The notes beneath the pieces are model-generated. The model was given only the letters and a program-made list of their open reading frames with translations, was not told the DNA's origin and made no database searches. Shown here one piece after another: positions 8,687-17,389 of a DNA stretch of 34,061 bases; position 1 is the stretch's first letter, and each line of letters begins with the position of its first letter. The stretch covers positions 1-34,061 of the forward strand of contig OMJF01000045.1 in assembly GCA_900299285.1 (NCBI GenBank), in the 5' to 3' direction. Source of the stretch: Anabaena sp. 54. GTDB taxonomy: Bacteria > Cyanobacteriota > Cyanobacteriia > Cyanobacteriales > Nostocaceae. Made by a program: the position numbers and the translations under genes.

Positions 8687-9484
8687 ATGAGTGAAACCCT
8701 GGCTGATATTTCCATACCTCCACAGTTTCCAGATCATACTCAATTACCAGAGTCTGACGGTACTTTCGTGAAGAATTTTCAAGAACATCCCCAAAGTATT
8801 ATCATCACAGATTCCATAATTCAAACTTTACAAAAATTACATCCCGACGGACAATTTTGTATAGGTCAAGATTGTGGTATTTATTGGCGTGAAACTGAAC
8901 CGCCAGAAAAAGGAACAGTAGCCCCAGATTGGTTTTATGTCCCTGATGTTCCCCCTAAATTAGATGGTAAAATTCGTCGTTCCTATGTATTATGGCGGGA
9001 ATATATTCCTCCATTAATTGTTATAGAATTAGCCAGTGGTAATGGTGACGAGGAACGAGATTCAACCCCTCTAGCGGGTTTACAACCAGGGGAAAACCCC
9101 GGTAAATTTTGGGTTTATGAACGCATTATCCGCGCTCCCTATTATGCTATTTATGAAGTTAATATTGGCAATTTAGAAGTTTATCATTTGGTAGATTTTT
9201 CCTATCAAAAAATGCAGCCTAACAAACGCGGCCATTATCCAATTTTACCATTAGATGTAGAATTAGGACTATGGCAAGGAAGTTACTTAAATAATACCGA
9301 TCAACTTTGGTTACGTTGGTGGGATAATCAAGGTAACTTATTATTAGTAGGTCAAGAAGAAGCCCAATTACAAAAATTCAGGGCTGAACAACAACAACAA
9401 AGGGCTGAACAAGCAGAACGAAAAGCTGCACAATTAGCAGCACGTTTACTGGCAATGGGTATAAATCCAGATGATGATTTATAA
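8687..9484 (+). CDS. Uma2 family (DUF820) PD-(D/E)XK protein
   Basis: A cyanobacterial Uma2-family protein of 265 residues. The restriction-endonuclease-like core is seen as VAPDWFYVPDV (Asp near 80) and PPLIVIELASGN (Glu near 113). The C-terminal 35 residues form a charged, Gln/Glu/Arg-rich helix (RAEQAERKAAQLAARLLAMG) ending GINPDDDL, a tail common in this family. The biological role of Uma2 proteins is unproven, and these genes are highly multiplied in filamentous cyanobacteria; two more copies, one broken, lie at 24.1 and 30.2 kb. It appears monocistronic, with an A+T-rich leader containing TATAAT-like sequence near 8636. Confidence 0.85.
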   Translation: MSETLADISIPPQFPDHTQLPESDGTFVKNFQEHPQSIIITDSIIQTLQKLHPDGQFCIGQDCGIYWRETEPPEKGTVAPDWFYVPDVPPKLDGKIRRSYVLWREYIPPLIVIELASGNGDEERDSTPLAGLQPGENPGKFWVYERIIRAPYYAIYEVNIGNLEVYHLVDFSYQKMQPNKRGHYPILPLDVELGLWQGSYLNNTDQLWLRWWDNQGNLLLVGQEEAQLQKFRAEQQQQRAEQAERKAAQLAARLLAMGINPDDDL

Positions 9485-9536
9485 TCATTTTGAGTATTTT
9501 CTACCCTAGAATACTAACTAATTGCAGAAAACGAAC

Positions 9537-9562
9537 CGCAGAGGCGCACAGGACACGGAGAG
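9537..9562. repeat. Short dispersed repeat CCGCAGAGGCGCA
   Basis: CCGCAGAGGCGCACAGGACACGGAGA lies directly upstream of the DUF2085 start. A related copy, CGCAGAGGCGCAGAGTCGCAGAGAG, lies inside the MITE-like element near 19158. It is a familiar cyanobacterial intergenic repeat. Confidence 0.55.
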
Positions 9563-9565
9563 AAT

Positions 9566-10081
9566 ATGGAAAGGGTAGTTTTGTTAAGAGGGTTACAAGT
9601 TAATTGGGTGAGTTTTTTTGCTGACTTCTTCTTGGCTGGTATGGTTTTTGGTCCGGCTCTTGCTCCTTTTTTAGCAGGTTCTGGTGTGTTTATATTTCCA
9701 GATATTGCTAATATTATCTATTTTATGGGTAATCATGTCTGTCCCCAGCCTACTATGGGTTTGGAGTTAGCACCACCTCTTATTATGGCAGTTTGTATGC
9801 GTTGTTATGGAACTGTGACAGGTTTATTAATAACTCGGATTTTGTATAGTTTAACTCATGGAAAAGGTGTTTTTTGGTTAAGTCAATATGGTAGAAATGG
9901 CGCTGCTTGTGCTACTATATTTATGATGGCCTATCCTTTGGAATTAGCAGCCCAGATTTTCGGTTTATGGGATTTTAATAATTATATTGTTACTCCTTTC
10001 GGTTTGATTACTGGTTTAGCTTGGGGTTTATTTACTATGCCAATACTGCATTTCCGTCAGCTATTATCTAGGGTTTCTTAG
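9566..10081 (+). CDS. DUF2085 membrane protein
   Basis: A 171-residue integral membrane protein with about four hydrophobic segments (near 15-45, 65-95, 115-135 and 145-162). The DUF2085 hallmark of Cys residues around a polar loop is seen as NHVCPQP and AVCMRCYGTVTGL, which could bind metal. Function is unknown. A short cyanobacterial repeat (CCGCAGAGGCGCA, from 9537) lies immediately before the ATG, so the ribosome site GGAGAGA at 9558-9564 is partly repeat-derived. menD follows after 72 bp in the same direction, so cotranscription is possible. Confidence 0.75.
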   Translation: MERVVLLRGLQVNWVSFFADFFLAGMVFGPALAPFLAGSGVFIFPDIANIIYFMGNHVCPQPTMGLELAPPLIMAVCMRCYGTVTGLLITRILYSLTHGKGVFWLSQYGRNGAACATIFMMAYPLELAAQIFGLWDFNNYIVTPFGLITGLAWGLFTMPILHFRQLLSRVS

Positions 10082-10153
10082 TTTAATAAGCTACAAAATA
10101 TCTATGTTTATCTCCGGTTAATTACAGACCCGGCTAGTCTGGACACCAATAAA

Positions 10154-11881
10154 ATGCAGCTTAATTTTAACAATCTTAATCAAATTTGGTCTTATGTATT
10201 AACGGAAACACTTAAACGTTTGGGTTTGGAATGCGCTGTAATCTGTCCTGGTTCTCGTTCTACACCTTTAACAGTGGCTTTTGCTCAACAAATACCGCAT
10301 ATTGAAGCTATACCGATTTTAGATGAACGTTCGGCAGCTTTTTTTGCATTGGGACGAGCAAAAGCGACAGGAAAACCTGTAGTATTAGTTTGTACTTCGG
10401 GAACTGCGGGGGCAAATTTTTATCCAGCGGTAATTGAAGCTAAAGAAAGTCGTGTTCCTTTATTGATATTAACCACTGATAGACCCGCAGAATTAAGAAA
10501 TTGTCATTCTGGTCAAACTATTGACCAAGTAAAATTATACGGTAATTATCCCAATTGGCAAGGGGAATTAGCTACACCCTCCGCAAATTTAGAAATGTTA
10601 GCTTATCTCAGACAAACGGTTATTTACGCTTGGGAACGTTGTCAATTTCCTAATTTTGGTCCGGTACATATAAATATACCTTTTCGTGACCCCCTTGCTC
10701 CCATTCCTGATGGTACTAATTTTAATTTAGATGTGTCAGATTTCTTTTCAGCAGTGGCTTCCAGCCCAGTAGCAATTACTAATTATCAATTACCAGTAAT
10801 AAATTGTCAAAAAGGAATTATTATCGCTGGTGTAGATAAAACACAGGTATCTGAACAGTATTGTAGAGCGATCGCACGATTAAGTCAATCTCTTCAATGG
10901 CCTGTTTTAGCTGAAGGACTTTCTCCAGTGAGAAATTATGCAGACTTAAATCCCTATTTAATTTCTACCTATGATATCATACTCAGAAATGAAAAAATTG
11001 CCCAAGAATTAACACCAGAAATGGTAATTCAAATTGGAGAAATACCTACAAGTAAAGAATTAAGAAATTGGTTAATTAATACTAGTTCTCAACGTTTTAT
11101 CATTAATAATTGTGATCAAAATCTAGATTCTTTACATGGAAAAACCAGACATTTAAGAATATCAGTTACAGAAATTAGCAAGGAATTAGAAATTGAGAAA
11201 TTAGGAGAGAATGAATATTTACAAAAATGGTGCAATATAGAAAAACAAGTCAGAAAAAATATTGATGATTATTTTGATCAAATAGATGAATTAATTGAAA
11301 GTAAAGTAGCTTGGTTAATTTCCCAAGTTCTGCCACCAGAAACACCTTTATTTATTGCTAATAGTATGCCCGTGCGAGATGTAGAATTTTTCTGGAAACC
11401 CAATAATTTAAGAATTAAACCTTATTTTAATCGCGGTGCAAATGGTATTGACGGTACACTTTCCACCGCTTTAGGAGTCGCATATCAGCAACAAAGTAGT
11501 GTATTATTAACAGGAGATTTATCTTTATTGCATGATACAAATGGGTTTTTAATTAGCAATAAATTTATCGGACATTTGACGATTATCTTAATTAATAATA
11601 ATGGTGGGGGAATTTTTGAAATGTTACCTATTGCTAAATTTAATCCACCTTTTGAAGAGTTCTTTGCTACTCCCCAAAATATTGATTTCTGCCAATTATG
11701 CGCTACTTATAATGTACAATATCAGTTAATTACTACTTGGGAAGAATTGCAAGATTATTTAAAGCAATTACCAAAAACAGGAATTAGGGTTTTAGAAGTC
11801 AGAACAAATAGGAAAAGAGATGTGATCTGGCGAAGGGAAATTTTACCAATGTTTGCTAAAATCAGATACCCACCTGATTAG
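10154..11881 (+). CDS. menD: SEPHCHC synthase (menaquinone/phylloquinone biosynthesis)
   Basis: 2-succinyl-5-enolpyruvyl-6-hydroxy-3-cyclohexene-1-carboxylate synthase, a ThDP- and Mg-dependent enzyme joining isochorismate and 2-oxoglutarate. In cyanobacteria it leads to phylloquinone, the A1 cofactor of photosystem I. The 575-residue protein starts with VICPGSRSTPLTVAFA and the cofactor-activating region DERSAAFFALGRAKATGKP. The C-terminal ThDP site is GDLSLLHDTNG followed 15-20 residues later by INNNGGGIFEML. The preceding RGANGIDGTLSTALG motif is also characteristic. No other men genes are in the window. Confidence 0.95.
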   Translation: MQLNFNNLNQIWSYVLTETLKRLGLECAVICPGSRSTPLTVAFAQQIPHIEAIPILDERSAAFFALGRAKATGKPVVLVCTSGTAGANFYPAVIEAKESRVPLLILTTDRPAELRNCHSGQTIDQVKLYGNYPNWQGELATPSANLEMLAYLRQTVIYAWERCQFPNFGPVHINIPFRDPLAPIPDGTNFNLDVSDFFSAVASSPVAITNYQLPVINCQKGIIIAGVDKTQVSEQYCRAIARLSQSLQWPVLAEGLSPVRNYADLNPYLISTYDIILRNEKIAQELTPEMVIQIGEIPTSKELRNWLINTSSQRFIINNCDQNLDSLHGKTRHLRISVTEISKELEIEKLGENEYLQKWCNIEKQVRKNIDDYFDQIDELIESKVAWLISQVLPPETPLFIANSMPVRDVEFFWKPNNLRIKPYFNRGANGIDGTLSTALGVAYQQQSSVLLTGDLSLLHDTNGFLISNKFIGHLTIILINNNGGGIFEMLPIAKFNPPFEEFFATPQNIDFCQLCATYNVQYQLITTWEELQDYLKQLPKTGIRVLEVRTNRKRDVIWRREILPMFAKIRYPPD

Positions 11882-11980
11882 AAAATTCAAGTGTCTAAGC
11901 TACATACAATATTAGCTATAACGCACTTTATTTATATTTATATATCATACTATTTAAATAAATGAGATTTTGAAAATAAT

Positions 11981-12014
11981 TAAACGCAGATAAACGCAGA
12001 TAAACGCAGATAAA
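11981..12014. repeat. Tandem 10-mer TAAACGCAGA, 3.4 copies
   Basis: Three exact copies of TAAACGCAGA plus TAAA lie in the menD-serA intergenic region. The reverse complement, also 3.4 copies, occurs at 16412-16445, and a degenerate two-copy form at about 13823-13846. This is the dispersed 'ACGCAGATAAACGCAGATAAA' repeat of cyanobacteria. Confidence 0.85.
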
Positions 12015-12123
12015 TAGTGATGATTTAATAAATATATTTCATGATTCTGTGCAGCCTTACATGAAATTGGTATAAACTAAAAAGTCTTGTACAGCACAAT
12101 CTGTTAACTAAAATCGAGTTATT

Positions 12124-13704
12124 ATGTCTAAGGTTCTTGTCTGTGATCCAATTGATCAAGTTGGAATTGATATTCTTTCTCAAGTCGCTACAGTTGATAT
12201 CAAAACTACGTTGAAGCCTGATGAACTTAAAGCTATCATTGGCGAGTATGATGCGCTAATGATTCGTTCTGCAACTCGCGTCACTCAAGATATTATAGAG
12301 GCTGGAGTCAAATTAAAAATTATCGGCCGCGCTGGTGTGGGAGTGGATAATGTTGATGTTCCCGCAGCTACTCGCAAAGGTATTGTTGTTGTCAATTCTC
12401 CAGAAGGTAATACCATTGCGGCCGCAGAACACGCTTTAGCTATGATGTTATCCCTATCTCGTCATATTCCCGATGCTAATGCCTCAGTGAAACGTGGTGA
12501 ATGGGACCGCAAAAGTTATGTTGGTTCAGAAGTATACAAAAAAACTCTCGGTGTTGTCGGCTTAGGTAAAATAGGTTCTCATGTCGCTTCTGTAGCTAAA
12601 GCCATGGGAATGAAACTTTTAGCCTATGACCCATTTATTTCTAGAGAAAGAGCAGAACAACTTGGTTGTCAACTAGTGGAGTTAAATTTGCTCTTCCAGC
12701 AAGCTGATTATATCACCTTGCACATTCCTAAAACTTCGGAAACCGCTAATTTAATCAACGCCAAAACTTTGGCTTTAATGAAACCCACCACCAGAATTAT
12801 TAATTGCGCCCGTGGTGGTATTATAGACGAAGGGGCTTTGGCTGTGGCTATTAAAGAGGGTAAAATTGCTGGTGCTGCTTTAGATGTGTTTGATTCTGAA
12901 CCCTTGGGTGAATCTGATTTGCTAGGTTTGGGTAAAAATATCATTCTTACTCCTCATCTCGGTGCTTCTACGGCTGAAGCCCAGGTAAACGTAGCTATAG
13001 ACGTGGCTGAACAAATTCGGGATGTGTTATTAGGACTACCAGCCCGTTCCGCTGTGAATATTCCCGGACTCGGTCCTGATGTCCTCGAAGAGTTTAAACC
13101 CTATATGGAATTAGCGGAAACTTTGGGAAATTTAGTCGGTCAACTCGCAGGTGGCAGAGTAGAGACACTTAATGTTACACTGCAAGGAGACTTGGCAACT
13201 AATAAAAGTCAGCCTCTGATTATAGCCGCCCTCAAAGGACTACTTTACCAAGCCCTGCGCGAACGGGTAAATTATGTTAACGCTAACATAGAAGCCAAAG
13301 AAAGAGGTATTCGCATAATTGAAACTAGAGATGCTTCTGCGCGTGACTATGCTGGTTCATTGCACCTACAAGCTACAGGTACTTTAGGTACACATTCTGT
13401 AACTGGTGCTTTATTGGGTGATAAGGAAATTCACTTAACTGACATTGACGGCTTTCCTATCAATGTCCCCCCCAGTAAATATATGTTGTTTACTCTCCAC
13501 CGTGATGTACCAGGTATCATTGGTCAACTCGGTTCTCTTTTGGGCAGTTTTAATGTCAATATTGCTAGTATGCAGGTCGGTAGAAAAATCGTTCGTGGTG
13601 ATGCTGTGATGGCTTTGAGCATTGATGATCCTCTACCTGAAGGCATTTTAGAGGAAATTAAGAAAGTATCCGGTATTAGGGACGCTTATACAGTGACACT
13701 TTAA
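12124..13704 (+). CDS. serA: D-3-phosphoglycerate dehydrogenase
   Basis: Oxidises 3-phosphoglycerate to 3-phosphohydroxypyruvate with NAD+, the first step of the phosphorylated serine pathway. It is the 526-residue long form. The substrate region GRAGVGVDNVDVPAATRKGI, the Rossmann glycine motif GVVGLGKIGSHVA, and the catalytic-domain segments RIINCARGGIIDEGAL and LTPHLGASTAEAQ are all present. An intervening (ASB) domain and a C-terminal ACT domain (FTLHRDVPGIIGQLGSLLGS onward) follow, allowing allosteric control by serine. It is flanked on both sides by repeat-rich intergenic DNA, so it is probably transcribed alone. Confidence 0.95.
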   Translation: MSKVLVCDPIDQVGIDILSQVATVDIKTTLKPDELKAIIGEYDALMIRSATRVTQDIIEAGVKLKIIGRAGVGVDNVDVPAATRKGIVVVNSPEGNTIAAAEHALAMMLSLSRHIPDANASVKRGEWDRKSYVGSEVYKKTLGVVGLGKIGSHVASVAKAMGMKLLAYDPFISRERAEQLGCQLVELNLLFQQADYITLHIPKTSETANLINAKTLALMKPTTRIINCARGGIIDEGALAVAIKEGKIAGAALDVFDSEPLGESDLLGLGKNIILTPHLGASTAEAQVNVAIDVAEQIRDVLLGLPARSAVNIPGLGPDVLEEFKPYMELAETLGNLVGQLAGGRVETLNVTLQGDLATNKSQPLIIAALKGLLYQALRERVNYVNANIEAKERGIRIIETRDASARDYAGSLHLQATGTLGTHSVTGALLGDKEIHLTDIDGFPINVPPSKYMLFTLHRDVPGIIGQLGSLLGSFNVNIASMQVGRKIVRGDAVMALSIDDPLPEGILEEIKKVSGIRDAYTVTL

Positions 13705-13772
13705 TTCTAGACTGTGATTTTTTTGATGATGATAATTAGAAATATCATTTTAATTATCAAAAAATCAGATTC

Positions 13773-13796
13773 CCCGACTTCTTTCCAGAGGTCGGG
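13773..13796. repeat. CCCGACTTC...GAGGTCGGG hairpin
   Basis: CCCGACTTC (13773-13781) and GAGGTCGGG (13788-13796) pair over 9 bp with one G-T wobble around a 6-nt loop. There is no T-run after it, so it is better read as a dispersed cyanobacterial hairpin repeat than as the serA terminator. The rest of 13705-14079 holds the degenerate GCAGATAAA repeat and the heptamer array. Confidence 0.6.
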
Positions 13797-13982
13797 AACC
13801 TGAAACTCGTTCAGAGGAATTTAACCGCAGATAAATGCAGATAAATCTGTACTTGAGTGGGCTAGAAAATGCTATATTCTGATGGTTTGGTTTGTTTTTG
13901 CACCATTACCTATTACTAAGTAAGTGAACGGAAAAAAACCGACATAAGTAACGAAAAGTAGAGTTGCCCAAAACCCCTTCTC

Positions 13983-14031
13983 TGTTCCCTATTCCCTATT
14001 CCCTATTCCCTATTCCCTGTTCCCTGTTCCC
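13983..14031. repeat. Heptamer tandem repeat (TATTCCC/TGTTCCC), 7 copies
   Basis: Seven contiguous 7-mers, in the order TGTTCCC, four TATTCCC, then two TGTTCCC, span exactly 49 bp about 50 bp upstream of prmA. Such short tandemly repeated heptamers are characteristic of heterocyst-forming cyanobacteria and are variable in copy number. Confidence 0.9.
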
Positions 14032-14079
14032 TTCTCATAACGACAATTTTTAACCCCAACCTACTTAATCTCAAATTCT

Positions 14080-14979
14080 ATGGCAAATACTTGGTGGGAA
14101 ATCAATATTATATCTAACCCAGATTTAGAAGATACTATATATTGGCGATTAGAAAACTTTGGCACTCGTGGTACAGCAGTGGAAATTAAAGACCATAATT
14201 TATTGGTTAAGGCTTATTTGCCCAGTTTTCAAGCAGAATTACCAGATTTGCAAGAATTATCATCATCCTTGAGTGAAGATGCTATATCTGTAGGATTCCC
14301 CCCTCCTGTGCTAAATTGGCACTTAATTGATGAAGAAGACTGGTCCAGTAGTTGGAAACAACATTGGCAACCCGAGGAAATAGGCGATCGCTTCTTGATT
14401 AATCCCGCTTGGCTACCTTTACCCACTACTGCAAACCGCTTAATCATACTTCTTGATCCTGGTGTAGCCTTTGGTACTGGTAATCACGCTACTACTCAAT
14501 TATGTTTAGAATCCCTAGAAATGCACTTTTCTGACATAGCAGAGAACCAAAAACCCTCGACTATTGCCGATATTGGTTGTGGTTCAGGTATTCTAGGTGT
14601 TGCGGCAATATTGCTAGGTGCTACTAAAGTCTATGCCGTTGATAATGATCCCTTAGCAGTAAAATCTACTTTTAGTAATTGCACTCTCAATCATATCCCT
14701 CCAGATTGTTTAATACCCCTAGAAGGTAGTGTAGACACGGTTAGGAAAACAATTGATCAACCAGTAGATGGTATTGTTTGCAACATTTTAGCCGATGTCA
14801 TTATTCAATTACTCCCAGAAATGACCGCAATTACTAAATCTAGCACTTGGGGTATATTTAGTGGTATTCTAACAGGACAATCAAAAGCTGTTGCTCATGC
14901 CTTAGAACAAAATGGTTGGACTGTGACTAATATCCGGGAGAAAAAAGAATGGTGTTGTTTAAATGCTCGTCGTTCTTAA
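14080..14979 (+). CDS. prmA: Ribosomal protein L11 methyltransferase
   Basis: SAM-dependent methyltransferase that in characterised bacteria trimethylates amino groups of ribosomal protein L11. The 299-residue protein has the N-terminal PrmA substrate domain ([32 protein letters not shown]) and a class I methyltransferase domain. Motifs in order are [19 protein letters not shown], the SAM loop [23 protein letters not shown], and the catalytic-region [16 protein letters not shown]. The next gene starts 19 bp after its stop, so the pair may form an operon, although no functional link to a ureohydrolase is known. Confidence 0.92.
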   Translation: MANTWWEINIISNPDLEDTIYWRLENFGTRGTAVEIKDHNLLVKAYLPSFQAELPDLQELSSSLSEDAISVGFPPPVLNWHLIDEEDWSSSWKQHWQPEEIGDRFLINPAWLPLPTTANRLIILLDPGVAFGTGNHATTQLCLESLEMHFSDIAENQKPSTIADIGCGSGILGVAAILLGATKVYAVDNDPLAVKSTFSNCTLNHIPPDCLIPLEGSVDTVRKTIDQPVDGIVCNILADVIIQLLPEMTAITKSSTWGIFSGILTGQSKAVAHALEQNGWTVTNIREKKEWCCLNARRS

Positions 14980-14998
14980 TTTTTTGCAGGTACAAGTA

Positions 14999-16048
14999 AT
15001 GAATAACCCACTACAAACATATAATCCTAATGACATTGCTGCAGAAAATGGTAACTTTCTCGGTTTACCATTTAACTATAAATCAGCTAAATTAATCATT
15101 TTTTCTGTTCCCTGGGAAGTCACTGTTTCCTATCATCAAGGTACAGCACAAGGACCACAAAGAATTGCTGACGCTTCTTTACAAATAGACTTATTTGATT
15201 TTGATCATCCCCAAGGTTGGCAACAAGGTATATTTCTAGAAAGACATACCGCAGAAATGTTAGAAAGAAATGAATACTATCGTGGCCAAGCAGCAACAAT
15301 TATCAAAAGTCTAGCACAAGGTCTAAAAATATCCGATTCTCAAAATTTAAAAGATACTCTTGTTGCTGTTAATCATGGTTGTCAACAAATTAATGAATGG
15401 TTATTTAAAGAATGTCAAAAAGCTTTAAAATTGGGCAAAAAAATCGCTGTTATTGGTGGTGATCATAGCGTTCCTTTAGGTTATTTTCAAGCCTTAGCTA
15501 CTCAATATGATGACTGGGGAATTTTACATATTGATGCCCATGCAGATTTAAGAAATGCCTATGAAGGTTTTGAATTTTCCCATGCTTCCATTATGTTTAA
15601 TGCCATGAAAATACCGCAAATTTCCAAGTTAGTCCAAGTGGGTTTACGGGATATTTGTGATGATGAAGTAGAGATGATTAATCAATCAAATCAGCGCATT
15701 ATTGCTTACTATGATCCAGTCATGAAACAACAATTATACTCTGGTAAAAATTGGCTAGATTTATGTCGAGAAATTATCAGTCATTTACCAGAAAAAGTTT
15801 ACATTAGTTTTGATGTTGATGGTTTAGATCCTAAACTTTGCCCCCATACTGGTACTCCCGTTCCCGGAGGACTGGAATTAGAACAAGTTTATTGTCTATT
15901 CCGAGAAGTAGTGAATACTGGTAGGGAAATTATTGGTTTTGATGTTTGCGAAGTTGGTAATGCTGAATGGGATGGTAATGTTGGTGCGCGAATAGTCTAT
16001 AAATTAGCGAATTTTTTAGATTTGTCACAGATGAAAGTTGAAAATTAA
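14999..16048 (+). CDS. Agmatinase-family ureohydrolase (agmatinase or guanidine hydrolase)
   Basis: A binuclear-metal ureohydrolase of 349 residues. Metal ligands are visible at GGDHS (His156), DAHADLRNAYEG (179-183 core) and SFDVDGLDP (270-278), with Glu318 in CEVG. Filamentous cyanobacteria use an agmatinase of this size after arginine decarboxylase, giving putrescine and urea. The same subfamily includes Ni-dependent guanidine hydrolases (Synechocystis Sll1077 type), and motifs alone do not separate them here. The ATG at 14999 (AGG ribosome site) is chosen over 14963, which would overlap prmA and add a non-family N-terminus. With AgrE it gives the window two routes for arginine nitrogen. 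A strong terminator follows at 16078. Confidence 0.85.
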   Translation: MNNPLQTYNPNDIAAENGNFLGLPFNYKSAKLIIFSVPWEVTVSYHQGTAQGPQRIADASLQIDLFDFDHPQGWQQGIFLERHTAEMLERNEYYRGQAATIIKSLAQGLKISDSQNLKDTLVAVNHGCQQINEWLFKECQKALKLGKKIAVIGGDHSVPLGYFQALATQYDDWGILHIDAHADLRNAYEGFEFSHASIMFNAMKIPQISKLVQVGLRDICDDEVEMINQSNQRIIAYYDPVMKQQLYSGKNWLDLCREIISHLPEKVYISFDVDGLDPKLCPHTGTPVPGGLELEQVYCLFREVVNTGREIIGFDVCEVGNAEWDGNVGARIVYKLANFLDLSQMKVEN

Positions 16049-16077
16049 CAATCATCATTTGGCATTTTGGCATTTGT

Positions 16078-16107
16078 GGACGGAGCTAATTCCGTCCTTT
16101 ATTTTTG
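16078..16107 (+). terminator. Rho-independent terminator of the ureohydrolase gene
   Basis: GGACGGA (16078-16084) and TCCGTCC (16091-16097) form a perfect 7-bp stem with a 6-nt loop, followed by TTTATTTTT. It is 30 bp after the stop codon. Confidence 0.8.
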
Positions 16108-16228
16108 GCTATGGAAATGGTTTATTATCAGATTTTAGGGTATTTGTACACATACCATAGGAAGATGCTAGAAATGGATTAAATGGGTTAAATTAATTCG
16201 GGATGTTGTTATGCACTGGATTTAAGTC

Positions 16229-16258
16229 AAGGTTTGGTTATCAACCAGACCTTTTTAT
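16229..16258 (+). terminator. Second, orphan terminator; possible small RNA end
   Basis: AAGGTTTGGTT (16229-16239) pairs with AACCAGACCTT (16243-16253) over 11 bp with one wobble and a 3-nt loop, then TTTTATT. No plausible reading frame lies between the previous terminator at 16107 and this one, so it may end a non-coding RNA of up to about 120 nt. No convincing promoter was found. The remainder of 16049-16481 holds only the 10-mer repeat at 16412-16445. Confidence 0.65.
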
Positions 16259-16411
16259 TGCTCATTTTTTCTTGGGTTGGTGATTTCCGAGAAAACTATT
16301 TGACAATTTGTGATAATATCTATTGCTGATTCCCGACAATCCTGATTATATCTAATTTTTTTGATCAGATGTTTGTTGGTTATACCATTTCCTAATCCAC
16401 CAAGGTACAGA

Positions 16412-16445
16412 TTTATCTGCGTTTATCTGCGTTTATCTGCGTTTA
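16412..16445. repeat. Tandem 10-mer GTTTATCTGC, 3.4 copies
   Basis: This is the exact reverse complement of the array at 11981-12014, again 3.4 copies, lying 36 bp before the glyoxalase-fold gene. Confidence 0.85.
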
Positions 16446-16481
16446 ATTCTGACTTCTTTGATCTCACTTGAATCTACAATT

Positions 16482-16856
16482 ATGCAAATTATCCAGAGTC
16501 TTCATACTGCTATTCTTGTAACTGATTTAGACCGTTCCGAGTATTTTTATACTCATATATTAGGACTTGAAAAAGTAGAACGTCCTTTAAAATATCCTGG
16601 TATCTGGTATCAAATTGGTAATTATCAACTACATCTGATTGTCGCACCTACTGTACCCACCGATAAGCAACAGGAAAAATGGGGACAAAATCCTCATATC
16701 GCTTTTGCTGTCATGGATTTAGAAGCAATTAAAACCGAATTAACAGCTAAAAATCATCCGTTTCAAGCTAGTGCTTCTGGCAGACCAGCGATTTTTATTC
16801 AAGATCCAGATCACAATATAATTGAACTTAGTCAGGCATTTGCTGATAAAATCTGA
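16482..16856 (+). CDS. VOC / glyoxalase-fold protein
   Basis: A 124-residue vicinal-oxygen-chelate protein made of two beta-alpha-beta-beta-beta modules. Candidate metal ligands are His8 (SLHTAILV), His51 (QLHLIV), His72 (NPHIAFAV) and Glu115 (NIIELSQ), a full glyoxalase-I-like set. The substrate cannot be told from sequence; lactoylglutathione lyase, dioxygenase and resistance proteins share the fold. The ATG at 16482 gives the usual MQIIQSLHTAILVTDLDRS start; the frame is open to 16458. It is followed after 57 bp by the Nudix gene in the same direction. Confidence 0.75.
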   Translation: MQIIQSLHTAILVTDLDRSEYFYTHILGLEKVERPLKYPGIWYQIGNYQLHLIVAPTVPTDKQQEKWGQNPHIAFAVMDLEAIKTELTAKNHPFQASASGRPAIFIQDPDHNIIELSQAFADKI

Positions 16857-16913
16857 ACGGTACTAAAATTAAGTATCGCCAGAAGTCATTCGTCGTGGGG
16901 TGCGGGAGTAAAT

Positions 16914-17378
16914 ATGCAGTATCAGACAACTATTGAACCAATATCTATACAAAAGCAGTTCCCTCTGACTACTGTAGGAGCGCTGGTTATCAATTCTCTC
17001 GGACAGGTCTTAATTGTTAAATCTACGAAGTGGCGGGGTGCTTGGGGTGTACCAGGGGGAAAAGTAGATTGGGCTGAAACTCTAGAATCTGCACTTTTGA
17101 GAGAGTTTCGGGAAGAAGTCGGGTTAGACTTAACTAATGTGCGTTTTGCGTTGCTACAAGAAGCAGTGCTGGATTCACAATTTGTGCGACCTGCCCATTT
17201 TATTATGATCAACTATTACGCATTTTCACGTAAAGATACGATTACACCTAATGAAGAAATTGAGGAATGGGCTTGGGTGACTCCCGCACAAGCAAAGGAA
17301 TATCCTCTCAATAGTTATACCCAAGTATTGATTGAGGATTTTGTAGAAAATAACATTGGTAGTTTATATAGGAATTAG
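16914..17378 (+). CDS. Nudix hydrolase
   Basis: A 154-residue Nudix protein with a perfect Nudix box from Gly49 to Leu71 (GKVDWAETLESALLREF, then REEVGL), fitting Gx5Ex7REUxEExGU. It hydrolyses a nucleoside-diphosphate-type bond; the substrate is not shown by the box. Its stop is 11 bp from the start of the short-chain reductase, so the two are likely cotranscribed. Since pterin genes follow, dihydroneopterin triphosphate pyrophosphatase (FolQ/NudB role) is an attractive guess, as that step often lacks an annotated gene in cyanobacteria. It could equally be an ADP-ribose or housecleaning hydrolase. GGAG lies upstream of the ATG. Confidence 0.85.
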   Translation: MQYQTTIEPISIQKQFPLTTVGALVINSLGQVLIVKSTKWRGAWGVPGGKVDWAETLESALLREFREEVGLDLTNVRFALLQEAVLDSQFVRPAHFIMINYYAFSRKDTITPNEEIEEWAWVTPAQAKEYPLNSYTQVLIEDFVENNIGSLYRN

Positions 17379-17389
17379 GTCTAACAATA

